Part shown: positions 50,436 to 59,844 of the stretch, in pieces
Layout: each line of letters starts with the position of its first letter
How positions within the stretch are numbered: the first letter of the stretch is position 1
Assembly: GCF_900184035.1 (NCBI RefSeq)
Contig: NZ_FXWP01000013.1
Coordinates: 310,001-374,000, forward strand
Direction: 5' to 3'
From: Kosakonia pseudosacchari
GTDB lineage: Bacteria > Pseudomonadota > Gammaproteobacteria > Enterobacterales > Enterobacteriaceae
DNA length: 64,000 nucleotides
Translations under genes and position numbers: made by a program
Notes under the pieces: model-generated
Told to the model about the DNA's origin: nothing
The model's input: the letters and a program-made list of their open reading frames with translations, nothing else
The model's database searches: none

Positions 50436-51431
50436 ATGAAACAAACCGTTTATACCGCCAGCCCGGAAAGTCAGCAGATCCACGTCTGGCGCCTGAACTC
50501 TGAAGGTAGCCTGACGCTTGTCCAGGTGGTGGATGTGCCCGGCCAGGTGCAGCCGATGGTCGTCAGCCCGGATAAACGTTACCTCTATGTCGGGGTTCGC
50601 CCTGAGTTTCGCGTTATCGCGTATCGCATTGCGCCGGATGATGGCGCCCTGACTTTCGCCGCGGAATCTCCGCTGCCGGGCAGCCCGACGCATATTTCGA
50701 CCGATCGCAGCGGGCGCTTCCTGTTCAGCGCGTCCTACAACGCGGGCAGTGTGAGTGTTGTCCGTCTGGAAGATGGCCTGCCGACCGGGGTTGTTGATGT
50801 GGTGGAAGGGCTGGAAGGGTGCCACTCAGCGAATATCTCCCCTGACAACCGTACGTTGTGGACACCGGCACTGAAACAGGATCGCATCTGCCTGTTTACC
50901 CTGGCCGATGACGGTAACCTGACGGCGCAGGAGCCCGCGGAAGTCACCACTGTCGAGGGCGCCGGCCCGCGTCATATGGCGTTTCATCCGAACCAGCGTT
51001 TCGCCTACTGCGTCAATGAACTCAACAGTTCGGTGGATGTCTGGCAGCTCAGCGACGCGCACGGCAACATTGAGTGTGTGCAGACGCTGGATATGATGCC
51101 TGCTGATTTCAGCGACACGCGCTGGGCGGCGGATATTCATATCACGCCGGATGGTCGCCATCTTTATACCTGCGATCGCACCGCCAGCATTATCACCGTG
51201 TTCAGCGTTTCGGAAGATGGTAGCGTACTGGCTATCGAAGGCTTCCAGCCAACAGAAACGCAGCCGCGCGGCTTCAATATTGATAATCGCGGCCAATACC
51301 TGATTGCCGCCGGGCAGAAATCGCACCACATTGCGGTGTACGAGATTAGTGGCGAGCAAGGACTGCTGACCGAAAAAGCCCGCTATGCCGTAGGCCAGGG
51401 GCCAATGTGGGTCGTGGTTAACGCCTTCTGA
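50436..51431 (+). CDS. pgl: 6-phosphogluconolactonase
   Basis: The 331-residue lactonase of the oxidative pentose phosphate pathway is a seven-bladed propeller with repeated [18 protein letters not shown] and TPDGRHLYT blade motifs. It hydrolyses 6-phosphogluconolactone. The ATG follows AGGAAAGGAG. A strong bidirectional terminator separates it from pemB. The E. coli genes ybhD, ybhH, ybhI and ybhJ that lie next in that species are absent. Confidence 0.97.
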   Translation: MKQTVYTASPESQQIHVWRLNSEGSLTLVQVVDVPGQVQPMVVSPDKRYLYVGVRPEFRVIAYRIAPDDGALTFAAESPLPGSPTHISTDRSGRFLFSASYNAGSVSVVRLEDGLPTGVVDVVEGLEGCHSANISPDNRTLWTPALKQDRICLFTLADDGNLTAQEPAEVTTVEGAGPRHMAFHPNQRFAYCVNELNSSVDVWQLSDAHGNIECVQTLDMMPADFSDTRWAADIHITPDGRHLYTCDRTASIITVFSVSEDGSVLAIEGFQPTETQPRGFNIDNRGQYLIAAGQKSHHIAVYEISGEQGLLTEKARYAVGQGPMWVVVNAF

Positions 51432-51449
51432 TGCTGCATTTCGCGCATA

Positions 51450-51478
51450 AAAAAACCTCGCCACGGCGAGGTTTTTTA
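51450..51478. terminator. Bidirectional terminator between pgl and pemB
   Basis: The stem CCTCGCC-AC-GGCGAGG has A-rich sequence before it and six T after it, serving both convergent genes. Confidence 0.92.
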
Positions 51479-51492
51479 TTATCAGGATCGGC

Positions 51493-52776
51493 TCAATTTT
51501 TCGGCATCGCCACAACCTGGCTGCCCACGCCGCGGTTGTTGAACTCCCACATGCGGTTGAACTGCGGGTTGTTCAGCTCGCGCTGCACGTTACCTTTATC
51601 GTCGACGGTTCCGGTGTTACCGGCGTAAGCACGACCGGAAACGGCGGCATCGGCCCACGGTTTCGCTACGTTAAAGCCTTCGTTGATCACGCTATCGCGG
51701 ATCACCACCTGGCCGTTGGTGTTGCCATCAACATCCAGTGAACGGCCGAGCTGCGCAACCCCGTTACCGGCGGCGTTAAAGCGGCTGTTCACGGCAAGGA
51801 AACCGTAATACAGATTAGACAGGGTGGCGGGTGCGAACACATAACCTTCCTGCTGGGTGCGCGAGTTCACTACGCGGAAGTCGGTGTTATCAAACACCAC
51901 CGCGCCGCGACCAGCCACGATATCGACATCACCTTCAAGGTAGCTGTTGGTTACCAGCGTACGGGTCTGACGATCGGTACGCAGGGTGTTATCCACGCCG
52001 CTGTTGGTGACAAAGAAGGTGTTCTGGCGGCCCAGAATATTAACGTTGTTGATCTGCACTTTATCGCCATCGCTGCGCAGTGCCACCGCCTGGTGGTTGC
52101 CCGCGTCGACGCTGTCACCCAGCGTATTTTCGATGGTCAGGTTTTGCAGCTGCAGGCCGTTATTCTGTGACCAGAAGACCGCAGAACACATTACGCCGAC
52201 AGTTGCAGTGCGTTTGCTCTGGCAGTTATCGAACATATACCACGCCGGTTTGCCCGGCATATATTTGCCCGACGGATTGACCAGACGGCGCCAGCTGTTC
52301 GGGTCCATTTCGGCATCGATAGCCTGTTTGATTTTCACATCCAGCGCTTTCTCGCCGGTACCGTAAATGGTCACGCTGCCGGACGCGGCAGGCACATACA
52401 CCGTGCCTTCATATTCGCCCGGCATCACCGCGATGTACTGACGATCGCTGGCATGTTTGTTGATTGCCGCATCAACCGCAGCCTGAATGGTGGTGTGCGT
52501 CACACCCGGCGTGCCGGCAGGGCCAACCACGAAATTCGCTTTTTCCGGCAGGCGGATGGCGACCGGTTTCCATGCCGCGTTATCCGGCGTCATGGCGGTA
52601 AAATAGCGGTCCGCTACAAAGTTTTTCGCTTCACCTGCGCTGAGGATCGGGCGCGCGGCGGTGCCAGGCGCTTTCTGTTCAGACGGACGTTCCGCTGGCG
52701 GGGTTGAGCTACAGGCGGTCAGTGTCACGCCAAAAGCGAGCGCCAGCGCCAGACGGGAAACCGATGATGTGTTCAA
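51493..52776 (-). CDS. ybhC: YbhC/PemB, pectinesterase-fold outer-membrane lipoprotein
   Basis: The 427-residue protein begins at a TTG behind CTGGAG, which gives the E. coli start and length; an ATG seven codons upstream would remove the ribosome site. A lipobox LTAC puts the lipidated Cys at residue 22. The rest is a right-handed parallel beta-helix of the carbohydrate esterase 8 type with GDVDIVAGRGAVVFDN and YVFAPATL. In E. coli it has acyl-CoA thioesterase activity and weak or no pectinesterase activity. An empty attB site lies directly upstream. Confidence 0.93.
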   Translation of the reverse strand: MNTSSVSRLALALAFGVTLTACSSTPPAERPSEQKAPGTAARPILSAGEAKNFVADRYFTAMTPDNAAWKPVAIRLPEKANFVVGPAGTPGVTHTTIQAAVDAAINKHASDRQYIAVMPGEYEGTVYVPAASGSVTIYGTGEKALDVKIKQAIDAEMDPNSWRRLVNPSGKYMPGKPAWYMFDNCQSKRTATVGVMCSAVFWSQNNGLQLQNLTIENTLGDSVDAGNHQAVALRSDGDKVQINNVNILGRQNTFFVTNSGVDNTLRTDRQTRTLVTNSYLEGDVDIVAGRGAVVFDNTDFRVVNSRTQQEGYVFAPATLSNLYYGFLAVNSRFNAAGNGVAQLGRSLDVDGNTNGQVVIRDSVINEGFNVAKPWADAAVSGRAYAGNTGTVDDKGNVQRELNNPQFNRMWEFNNRGVGSQVVAMPKN

Positions 52777-52820
52777 GGGGAGCTCCAGACTATGCAAAAG
52801 TTGAAAGAGGACTTCAAAGC

Positions 52821-52845
52821 CTGCTTTTTTATACTAAGTTGAGCG
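52821..52845. other. Unoccupied lambda-type bacterial attachment site (attB)
   Basis: GCTTTTTTATACTAA at 52823-52837 is identical to the 15-bp core shared by lambda attP and attB. The flanking B arm CTGCTTTTT and the B' arm, CAACTTAGT on the minus strand, are recognisable Int core-type sites. It lies between ybhC and ybhB, the same location as E. coli attB, and no prophage is present. Confidence 0.92.
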
Positions 52846-52890
52846 AAACGGGAAGCCGATTTGTACAATCGGCTGTAAATCCCGTGAATT

Positions 52891-53367
52891 TCAGCTAAAA
52901 AGGGCGGTGATCGAGGCGCTGGAAAGCGCATGGAAGTGGACATTAAAACCAACCATCGCGCCGCTGGCGTTTTCGTCGACCTCAATGCGCTCTACGTCCA
53001 GAGCATGTACGGTAAAAATATAACGATGGGTTTCACCTTTTGGCGGTGCCGCGCCGCCGTAACCGGCTTTGCCGAAATCGGTGCGTGTCTGCACCGCGCC
53101 ATCCGGTAATGCCGCCAGACCGGAACCCGCGCCTTGCGGCAGAACGCGCGTATCGGCGGGAAGGTTCGCTACCACCCAGTGCCACCAGCCGGAGCCCGTT
53201 GGCGCATCCGGGTCGTAGCAGGTCACGACAAAACTCTTGGTGCCGGCAGGCACTTCATCCCACGCCAGATGCGGGGAAATATTGTCGCCATCGTAGCCCA
53301 TACCGTTGAACACCTGGCGATGCGGCAGCTTTTCGCCGTCGCGTAAATCATGGCTGACCAACTTCAT
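52891..53367 (-). CDS. ybhB: YbhB, PEBP-family (Raf kinase inhibitor-like) protein
   Basis: The 158-residue cytoplasmic protein has the phosphatidylethanolamine-binding fold with DPDAPTGSGWWHWVVANLP and GETHRYIFTVHALD ligand-pocket motifs. The length equals E. coli YbhB and the function is unknown. I start at MKLVSHDLRDG (53367), two codons inside the longest frame. Confidence 0.94.
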   Translation of the reverse strand: MKLVSHDLRDGEKLPHRQVFNGMGYDGDNISPHLAWDEVPAGTKSFVVTCYDPDAPTGSGWWHWVVANLPADTRVLPQGAGSGLAALPDGAVQTRTDFGKAGYGGAAPPKGETHRYIFTVHALDVERIEVDENASGAMVGFNVHFHALSSASITALFS

Positions 53368-53413
53368 ATGCACTCCTTCTGCTTTTCATGCGTGCCGGGA
53401 AGTGTAGCCGATC

Positions 53414-54700
53414 TCAGGCAAAAAGGTCATCGCGCAGCACGGCGGCATTGACGGCACGGGTCAAACGGGAGAGCTGCGCCGGGGTGATGATATAGGGCGG
53501 CATCAGGTAGATCAGCCGGCCAAACGGACGCACCCATACACCTTGTTCAACAAAGAAACGTTGTAGCGCCGCCATATTGACTGGCGAGCGGGTTTCCACC
53601 ACGCCGATGGCCCCCAGTACGCGCACATCGGCAACATTGGCCGCTTCGCGCGCGGGCATCAGCTCCGCTTTTAGCTGCCTCTCGATAGCCGCTACCTGCG
53701 TTTGCCACGCGCCGCTTTGTAAAATCCCGAGGCTGGCGTGAGCTGCCGCGCAGGCCAGCGGATTACCCATAAATGTTGGCCCGTGCATAAAGCAACCCGC
53801 TTCGCCGTTGCTGATGGTGTCGGCCACATTGCGCGTGGTGAGCGTTGCCGAAAGCGTCATGGTGCCGCCGGTCAGCGCTTTGCCAAGGCACAGAATGTCC
53901 GGGGCGATCCCGGCATGTTCACAGGCAAACAGCTTGCCGGTGCGGCCAAAGCCAGTGGCGATTTCATCGGCAATCAGCAAAATGCCTTCCCGGTCGCACA
54001 TCCTACGGATGCGCCTCAGCCATTCCGGATGATAGAGGCGCATGCCGCCCGCACCCTGCACGACTGGCTCTACAATCACCGCCGCAATCTCATGGCGATG
54101 CGCCGCCATCAGACGCGCGAAGGCCACCATGTCACGTTCGTCCCATTCGCCGTCAAAACGGCTTTGCGGCGCGGGGGCAAACAGGTTTTCCGGCAAATAG
54201 CCTTTCCACAGGCTGTGCATGGAGTTATCCGGATCGCAGACCGACATCGCGCCAAATGTGTCGCCGTGATAGCCGTTACGGAAGGTAAGAAAACGCTGTC
54301 GCGGCTCGCCTTTCGCCTGCCAGTACTGCAGCGCCATCTTCATTGCCACTTCAACAGCCACGGAACCGGAGTCGGCCAGAAATACGCACTCCAGCGGCTC
54401 TGGCGTCATTGTCACCAGTTTGCGGCACAAATCGACTGCCGGTTGATGGGTAATGCCGCCAAACATCACATGGGATACCGCGTCGATTTGCGCTTTCATC
54501 GCCGCGTTAATCGCCGGGTGCCCGTAGCCGTGGATTGCCGCCCACCAGGAGGACATGCCGTCCACCAGGTGTTCGCCGCTGCTGAGTATCAGCTCGCAAC
54601 CCTGTGCGGACTGTACCGGGTAAACCGGCAGCGGGGAGGTCATGGAGGTGTAAGGATGCCAGATATGTCGCGTGTCAAAGGCGAGATCGTCCAGGGTCAT
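53414..54700 (-). CDS. bioA: Adenosylmethionine-8-amino-7-oxononanoate aminotransferase
   Basis: The 428-residue PLP enzyme converts KAPA to DAPA in biotin synthesis using S-adenosylmethionine. Visible are [61 protein letters not shown] and the Schiff-base Lys in [12 protein letters not shown]. The ATG at 54700 gives the E. coli-like start M-T-x-DDLAFD and leaves the operator free. It is divergent from bioBFCD. Confidence 0.97.
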   Translation of the reverse strand: MTLDDLAFDTRHIWHPYTSMTSPLPVYPVQSAQGCELILSSGEHLVDGMSSWWAAIHGYGHPAINAAMKAQIDAVSHVMFGGITHQPAVDLCRKLVTMTPEPLECVFLADSGSVAVEVAMKMALQYWQAKGEPRQRFLTFRNGYHGDTFGAMSVCDPDNSMHSLWKGYLPENLFAPAPQSRFDGEWDERDMVAFARLMAAHRHEIAAVIVEPVVQGAGGMRLYHPEWLRRIRRMCDREGILLIADEIATGFGRTGKLFACEHAGIAPDILCLGKALTGGTMTLSATLTTRNVADTISNGEAGCFMHGPTFMGNPLACAAAHASLGILQSGAWQTQVAAIERQLKAELMPAREAANVADVRVLGAIGVVETRSPVNMAALQRFFVEQGVWVRPFGRLIYLMPPYIITPAQLSRLTRAVNAAVLRDDLFA

Positions 54701-54707
54701 AATCGAC

Positions 54708-54741
54708 TTGTAAACCAAATTAAAAAGTTTTAGGTTTACGA
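54708..54741. promoter_or_regulatory. BirA operator between bioA and bioB
   Basis: TTGTAAACC and GGTTTACGA form a 34-bp dyad with a 16-bp spacer, close to the BirA consensus TTGTAAAC-N16-GTTTACAA. It lies 8 bases before bioA and 45 before bioB, so biotinyl-AMP-bound BirA would repress both directions. Confidence 0.93.
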
Positions 54742-54786
54742 GTCTACACCGAATAACGATTTAACAACACCCTTTGGAGACGCCCG

Positions 54787-55827
54787 ATGGCTCACCACGC
54801 ACGCTGGACAATGTCGCAAGTCACTGCGCTGTTTGAAAAACCCCTCCTGGAACTGCTGTTTGAAGCGCAGCAGGTACACCGTCAACATTTTGATCCCCGC
54901 CAGGTTCAGGTCAGCACCTTGCTGTCGATTAAAACCGGTGCCTGCCCGGAAGATTGCAAATACTGCCCGCAGAGCGCGCGGTATAAAACCGGGCTGGAGT
55001 CCGAACGGTTAATGGAAGTTGAACAGGTGCTGGAATCCGCTCGCCAGGCGAAACGCGCAGGATCGACGCGTTTTTGCATGGGCGCAGCGTGGAAAAATCC
55101 GCACGATCGCGACATGCCGTACCTCGAAAAAATGGTTGAAGGGGTGAAAGCGATGGGGCTGGAAGCCTGCATGACGCTGGGCACGCTCAATGAAAACCAG
55201 GCGCAGCGGCTGGCTTCCGCCGGGCTGGATTACTACAACCACAATCTTGACACCTCGCCGGAGTTTTACGGCAATATCATCACCACGCGTACTTACCAGG
55301 AGCGCCTCGACACGCTCGATAAAGTGCGCGACGCGGGCATCAAAGTTTGCTCCGGCGGCATTGTTGGTCTTGGCGAAACGGTCAACGATCGTGCCGGTCT
55401 GTTATTGCAACTGGCGAACCTGCCGACACCGCCGGAAAGCGTGCCGATCAATATGCTGGTCAAAGTAAAAGGCACGCCGCTGGCGGATAACGAGGACGTC
55501 GACGCCTTTGACTTTATCCGCACCATCGCGGTTGCGCGCATCATGATGCCGACCTCGCATGTGCGTCTTTCTGCCGGACGCGAGCAGATGAACGAGCAGA
55601 CTCAGGCAATGTGTTTTATGGCCGGGGCGAACTCCATTTTCTACGGCTGCAAACTGCTTACCACGCCGAACCCGGAAGAGGATAAAGACCTGCAACTGTT
55701 CCGTAAGCTCGGCCTGAACCCGCAGCAGACGGCAGTACTGAACGGCGACAACGAACAACAGCAGCAGCTTGAGCAACAGTTATTGCACGCCGATACCGAC
55801 CAGTATTACAACGCGGCAGCCGTATGA
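54787..55827 (+). CDS. bioB: Biotin synthase
   Basis: The 346-residue radical SAM enzyme inserts sulfur into dethiobiotin. The CxxxCxxC cluster motif (Cys53, Cys57, Cys60) lies in [10 protein letters not shown], and [13 protein letters not shown] and [11 protein letters not shown] are typical. It begins the rightward bio operon and overlaps bioF by 4 bases (ATGA). Confidence 0.98.
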   Translation: MAHHARWTMSQVTALFEKPLLELLFEAQQVHRQHFDPRQVQVSTLLSIKTGACPEDCKYCPQSARYKTGLESERLMEVEQVLESARQAKRAGSTRFCMGAAWKNPHDRDMPYLEKMVEGVKAMGLEACMTLGTLNENQAQRLASAGLDYYNHNLDTSPEFYGNIITTRTYQERLDTLDKVRDAGIKVCSGGIVGLGETVNDRAGLLLQLANLPTPPESVPINMLVKVKGTPLADNEDVDAFDFIRTIAVARIMMPTSHVRLSAGREQMNEQTQAMCFMAGANSIFYGCKLLTTPNPEEDKDLQLFRKLGLNPQQTAVLNGDNEQQQQLEQQLLHADTDQYYNAAAV

Positions 55828-56978
55828 GCTGGCAACAGCGTATTGATGCCGCACTCGATGAGCGCCGCGCGGCGGATGCGTTGCGCACAAGGCGTGCTGT
55901 CTCGCAGGGGGCGGGGCGCTGGCTTACGCTTGGCGATCAGCGCTTTTGCAACTTCTCCAGTAATGATTACCTCGGTTTAAGCCAACATCCCGCCGTGATC
56001 CGCGCCTGGCAACAGGGCGCGGAACGTTATGGCGTGGGCAGCGGCGGTTCCGGGCATGTGAGTGGTTACACCACAGCGCACCGGGAACTGGAGGAGGAAC
56101 TGGCCGACTGGCTCGGTTACTCGCGCGCGTTGCTGTTTATCTCCGGTTTTGCCGCCAATCAGGCGGTGATTGCTGCGCTGACGGGAAAGGATGACCGGAT
56201 TGTCGCCGACAAATTAAGCCACGCCTCACTGCTGGAAGCCGCCAGCCACAGCCCGGCGCAGCTGCGGCGTTTCGCGCATAACGATGTCGGGCAATTGACT
56301 ATGCTGCTGGCAAAACCACTTACCGGACAGCAACTGGTGGTGACCGAGGGCGTATTCAGCATGGATGGCGATAGCGCACCGCTGGCGACCATTGCTGATG
56401 CCACGCGGGAAGCGCAGGCCTGGTTGATGGTGGATGATGCACACGGTATTGGCGTGGTGGGCGAACAGGGGCGCGGCAGTTGTCACCTGCAGGGCATCAA
56501 GCCGCACGTGCTGGTGGTGACCTTCGGCAAAGGTTTTGGTGTCAGCGGTGCGGCGGTGTTGTGCAGCGACACGGTGGCGGATTATCTGCTGCAATTTGCC
56601 CGCCATCTGATTTACAGCACCTCGATGCCGCCGGCACAGGCCGTGGCGCTGGGTGCGTCATTGCGGGTTATTCGTAGCGACGACGGTCATGCGCGGCGTG
56701 AAAAACTGGCGGCGCTGATTACCCATTTTCGCACTAGCGTGGCACACGCATCCGTCACGATGACGGATTCCACCAGCGCAATCCAGCCGCTGATCGTGGG
56801 GGAAAATAGCCGGGCATTGCGGTTGGCTGAACGCTTGCGTCAGCGCGGCTGTTGGGTGACTGCGATTCGCCCGCCCACTGTGCCGCCGGGCACGGCGCGT
56901 TTGCGCCTGACGCTGACGGCAGAGCACCAGTTCGACGATATCGAGCGCTTGCTGGAGGCCTTGCATGACGGTGAATAA
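55824..56978 (+). CDS. bioF: 8-amino-7-oxononanoate synthase
   Basis: The 384-residue PLP enzyme condenses pimeloyl thioester with alanine to [48 protein letters not shown] and the lysine in [14 protein letters not shown] are diagnostic. It overlaps bioC by 14 bases. Confidence 0.97.
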   Translation: MSWQQRIDAALDERRAADALRTRRAVSQGAGRWLTLGDQRFCNFSSNDYLGLSQHPAVIRAWQQGAERYGVGSGGSGHVSGYTTAHRELEEELADWLGYSRALLFISGFAANQAVIAALTGKDDRIVADKLSHASLLEAASHSPAQLRRFAHNDVGQLTMLLAKPLTGQQLVVTEGVFSMDGDSAPLATIADATREAQAWLMVDDAHGIGVVGEQGRGSCHLQGIKPHVLVVTFGKGFGVSGAAVLCSDTVADYLLQFARHLIYSTSMPPAQAVALGASLRVIRSDDGHARREKLAALITHFRTSVAHASVTMTDSTSAIQPLIVGENSRALRLAERLRQRGCWVTAIRPPTVPPGTARLRLTLTAEHQFDDIERLLEALHDGE

Positions 56979-57714
56979 ACAGGCGGTGGCTGCTGCTTTT
57001 GGCCGCGCGGCGCACAGTTACGCGCAACACGACGAATTACAGCGCCGGAGCGCCGATCTGCTGTTAGCGCAGTTGGGCGCTATTACGCCAGCTCAGGTGC
57101 TGGACGCCGGTTGCGGGCCCGGCGCGATGAGCCGCTACTGGCGCGGGCAGGGCGGTGAGGTAACGGCGTTGGATCTCTCGGCGAATATGCTCGATGAGGC
57201 ACGCCGTCAGCACAGCGCGCAGCGCTACGTGAGGGGGGATATTGAAGCCATGCCGCTGGCGGAGGCGCAATTTTCGCTGGTCTGGAGCAACCTGGCGGTG
57301 CAGTGGTGTGATGATTTGCGCCAGGCTGTCGGGGAGTTGTATCGCGTGACCCGACCCGGCGGTTGTGTCGCGTTCACCACGCTGGCAGCCGCATCACTGC
57401 CGGAGCTAAATCAGGCCTGGCGCGAGATTGACGACCATCCGCACGCCAATCGTTTCTTAACCTTGCCAGCCATCAAACAGGCTTTGCACGGCTGGCGTCT
57501 GCGTAGTGGCGTCGAGACCATAACCTTGCACTTTGACGATGCGACCGCCGCGCTGCGTTCGCTAAAAGGTATTGGCGCAACACATTTACATGCGGGCAGG
57601 CAGCAGGGGCTGACACGCGGCAAACTGCAACGCTTGCAGCTGGCCTGGCCGCAGCGGCAGGGCAAATGCCCGCTGACGTACTATCTTTTTTGGGGAGTGA
57701 TCGTCCGTGATTGA
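56965..57714 (+). CDS. bioC: Malonyl-ACP O-methyltransferase
   Basis: The 249-residue SAM-dependent methyltransferase starts the pimelate moiety by capping malonyl-ACP. SAM-binding motif [15 protein letters not shown] lies near residues 45-59, and [15 protein letters not shown] near the fold's fourth strand. It is two residues shorter than E. coli BioC and overlaps bioD by 8 bases. Confidence 0.96.
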   Translation: MTVNKQAVAAAFGRAAHSYAQHDELQRRSADLLLAQLGAITPAQVLDAGCGPGAMSRYWRGQGGEVTALDLSANMLDEARRQHSAQRYVRGDIEAMPLAEAQFSLVWSNLAVQWCDDLRQAVGELYRVTRPGGCVAFTTLAAASLPELNQAWREIDDHPHANRFLTLPAIKQALHGWRLRSGVETITLHFDDATAALRSLKGIGATHLHAGRQQGLTRGKLQRLQLAWPQRQGKCPLTYYLFWGVIVRD

Positions 57715-58429
57715 ACGCTATTTTGTGACCGGTACGGATACGGAAGTCGGGAAAACTGTCGCCAGTTGCGCGCTTTTGCAGGCGGCAAATCTGCGTGGTT
57801 TACGCAGCGCGGGGTATAAACCGGTGGCCTCCGGGAGTGAGATGACCGCAGAGGGGCTGCGCAACAGCGATGCGCTGGCGTTGCAACACCACAGCAGCCT
57901 GCCGATGGCCTATAAAACCGTCAATCCGTATACCTTTGCGGAGCCAACTTCACCGCATATTGTCAGTGCCGATGTAGGGGAGCCCATTGATGCGCAGGTG
58001 ATGTCCGCCGGGCTGCGCGCGCTGGAAACACAGGCGCAGTGGCTATTGGTGGAAGGGGCGGGGGGCTGGTTTACACCGCTTTCAGAGACACTCACTTTCG
58101 CCGATTGGGTGGTACAGGAGCAGTTGCCGGTGATTCTGGTTGTTGGCGTAAAACTTGGCTGTATCAACCATGCCATGTTAACCGCGCAGGCGGTGCGCCA
58201 GGCGGGATTACGGCTGGCAGGCTGGATTGCTAACGATGTCGTGCAGCCGGGCAGGCGACATACTGAGTATCTGGCGACGCTTCGGCGCGTGATGCAGGCT
58301 CCGCTGATTGGCGAAATTCCCTGGTTTGCCCACGCACCGGAAAAAGAAAAAACGGGTCATTATCTTGATCTCAGTGTCCTGACTCCGGCGTCATCCACTT
58401 TGAGAGCAGCGGATCATCAAGCTGTTTAA
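57707..58429 (+). CDS. bioD: Dethiobiotin synthetase, with a C-terminal extension
   Basis: The 240-residue ATP-dependent carboxylase closes the ureido ring of dethiobiotin. The P-loop is GTDTEVGKT at residues 9-17; [22 protein letters not shown] and [13 protein letters not shown] follow. It starts at a GTG. E. coli BioD has 225 residues and ends near the equivalent of LDLSVL; here about 15 residues are added. The extra codons, 58371-58429, are antisense to the end of the next gene. Confidence 0.96.
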   Translation: MIERYFVTGTDTEVGKTVASCALLQAANLRGLRSAGYKPVASGSEMTAEGLRNSDALALQHHSSLPMAYKTVNPYTFAEPTSPHIVSADVGEPIDAQVMSAGLRALETQAQWLLVEGAGGWFTPLSETLTFADWVVQEQLPVILVVGVKLGCINHAMLTAQAVRQAGLRLAGWIANDVVQPGRRHTEYLATLRRVMQAPLIGEIPWFAHAPEKEKTGHYLDLSVLTPASSTLRAADHQAV

Positions 58430-59093
58430 CCTCGCCCTGCGCGACATTGCGCCCGCGATGCAGCAGGCAGAAACGATCGGCGACCCGGCGAATAAATGAC
58501 AGGTGCTGTTCAGCCAGCAGAATGGTCATGCCAAACTCCTGGTTGAGCCGCACGATCAAATTGCCCAGTTTATGAATAAAGGCCTGCCCCAGACCGCGCG
58601 TTGGCTCATCAAGGATCAACAACCGTGGGTGCGTAACCAGCGCCCGCGCCATCGCTAACTGTTGTTGGTTATCCTCTGACAACTCCGCGCCACGTACCTG
58701 GCGTAACTCATACAGTTCGGGGAACAAATCGTAAATATCCCGCCGCACTGCGCTGCCCGGCTCCCTGCCGGCGCGCATCGCGACATGCAGATTTTCCTCA
58801 ATGGTAAGTTGCGAAAAAATCCGCCTGTCCTGCGGCACATAGCTGATGCCGATGGCGCTGCGGTGTTCGGCTTGCAGAGAGAGCAAGTCGCACGGCGGTG
58901 CGCCCGCGTCCTGCCAAATCATGCTGCCGCTTTCAATGGGTAAATAGCCAGTGATGCAATTCACCAGTGTCGTCTTGCCCATGCCTGGCAAACCAATAAC
59001 TGATGTGCAGACCCCGGGGGATAAATCGAGATCGACATTCCACAATGTATGCTGATTACCGTAATACTGGTTTACTGCCCGTAAGCTCAACAT
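58371..59093 (-). CDS. Orphan ABC ATPase of the UrtE/LivF type with a degenerate signature
   Basis: The 240-residue ATPase resembles the UrtE/LivF subunits of urea and branched amino-acid importers. The N-terminus LRAVNQYYGNQHTLWNVDL, Walker A GLPGMGKTT near residues 37-45, Q-loop YVPQDRRIFSQLT, Walker B LLILDEPTRGL and H-loop LLAEQHLSF are intact. The signature reads LSEDNQQQ instead of LSGGQQQ. No permease or binding-protein gene is adjacent. The ATG follows AAGGAGCGG; an open extension to 59432 has no homology-like features. Its end overlaps bioD by 59 bases. It may energise a permease encoded elsewhere or be a decaying remnant. Confidence 0.85.
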   Translation of the reverse strand: MLSLRAVNQYYGNQHTLWNVDLDLSPGVCTSVIGLPGMGKTTLVNCITGYLPIESGSMIWQDAGAPPCDLLSLQAEHRSAIGISYVPQDRRIFSQLTIEENLHVAMRAGREPGSAVRRDIYDLFPELYELRQVRGAELSEDNQQQLAMARALVTHPRLLILDEPTRGLGQAFIHKLGNLIVRLNQEFGMTILLAEQHLSFIRRVADRFCLLHRGRNVAQGEVKQLDDPLLSKWMTPESGH

Positions 59094-59424
59094 TGTCCGC
59101 TCCTTGTTCGGATCTGATGACTTTGATGATTCTGCAAAAGGCTTGCCAGAACATAAAAAAGGCTTTTTTTTCGGATGCCGCTGAGAAAAGTGGCTTTTAA
59201 AACGTGAGGAGGGAAGAAGCCAGGTAAAAATTCTGCACTTTGCCAGTGCCTGCAGTGTTGAGTTGTGGTGCAGCAATAGCAGGATCTGTGAGAACGATCT
59301 CATGCGGATCCTGCGTTTCGTTTGCCGATAATTATCAAAAAGAAATGATAAAAAATTTTTAGCGGCACTCGCCTGGGACAAAATGGGATTTGGCGGGAAG
59401 GCGAGGTATCCGGCCTGGCGGCAG

Positions 59425-59447
59425 TTATCCACTATTCCTGTGGATAA
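59425..59447. promoter_or_regulatory. Inverted pair of DnaA-box nonamers upstream of uvrB
   Basis: TTATCCACT at 59425-59433 and TGTGGATAA at 59439-59447 (TTATCCACA on the minus strand) face each other across five bases. The second is a perfect consensus box. DnaA boxes upstream of uvrB have been discussed for E. coli. Confidence 0.6.
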
Positions 59448-59748
59448 CCTTGTGTATTAGAGTTAGAAAACATGCGGCAAGCGAGAAGGGACGCGGGTTT
59501 CGCCTGAATTGGTGTTAAACACGTCTTTTTGTAATTATTTTTAATAATCAAAAGGTTATATAAAAGCAATGCCTGTAAGAAAAGTGTCACTCGTTGCCAC
59601 AAAACTTTCAAAGGCTCGCTTGACAAATGTTAAAAGAGGAAAAATTTTGGGGATAACCTGAAAGGGTTAGTGTTTTATCTTGTCCGCGCTGAAATTTGAC
59701 GGGAGAAGCGGCGCCCTAACGGGGAGTAGAACAAATTGCCTGTTTCGC

Positions 59749-59768
59749 TACTGTTTTTTCATCCAGTG
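59749..59768 (+). promoter_or_regulatory. LexA (SOS) box of uvrB
   Basis: TACTGTTTTTTCATCCAGTG carries CTGT-N8-CCAG, nearly the same as the imperfect SOS box of E. coli uvrB. It lies 76 bases before the uvrB ATG. Confidence 0.85.
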
Positions 59769-59844
59769 TTATTTATTGGCAAAAGTGAACAGGGTGAGTA
59801 AAATGTGTTACCTGCCCGCTCATTCCTTCATCAGGTAGCCGTTC

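Larger units (their letters stand above)
59094..59844. other. Intergenic region between the orphan ATPase and uvrB
   Basis: This 751-bp AT-rich gap contains no supported gene. It holds two DnaA-box-like nonamers (59425-59447), many short A/T runs including 59341-59361 and 59514-59560, and the uvrB promoter region with its LexA box. The ATPase promoter should lie in the left third. Confidence 0.7.

Noticed and set aside
52821-52845. Prophage remnant at the attB site
   Set aside because: Only one core copy exists and there is no integrase or phage sequence on either side, so the site is empty.
59094-59432. Upstream in-frame extension of the orphan ATPase (about 113 codons)
   Set aside because: No homology-like features, basic and Ser/Phe-rich composition, while the ATG at 59093 has a good ribosome site and starts the domain exactly.
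59425-59447. Replication origin
   Set aside because: Only two DnaA-type boxes and no dnaA, gidA or mnmG neighbours or 13-mer unwinding element; the location beside uvrB does not fit an origin.
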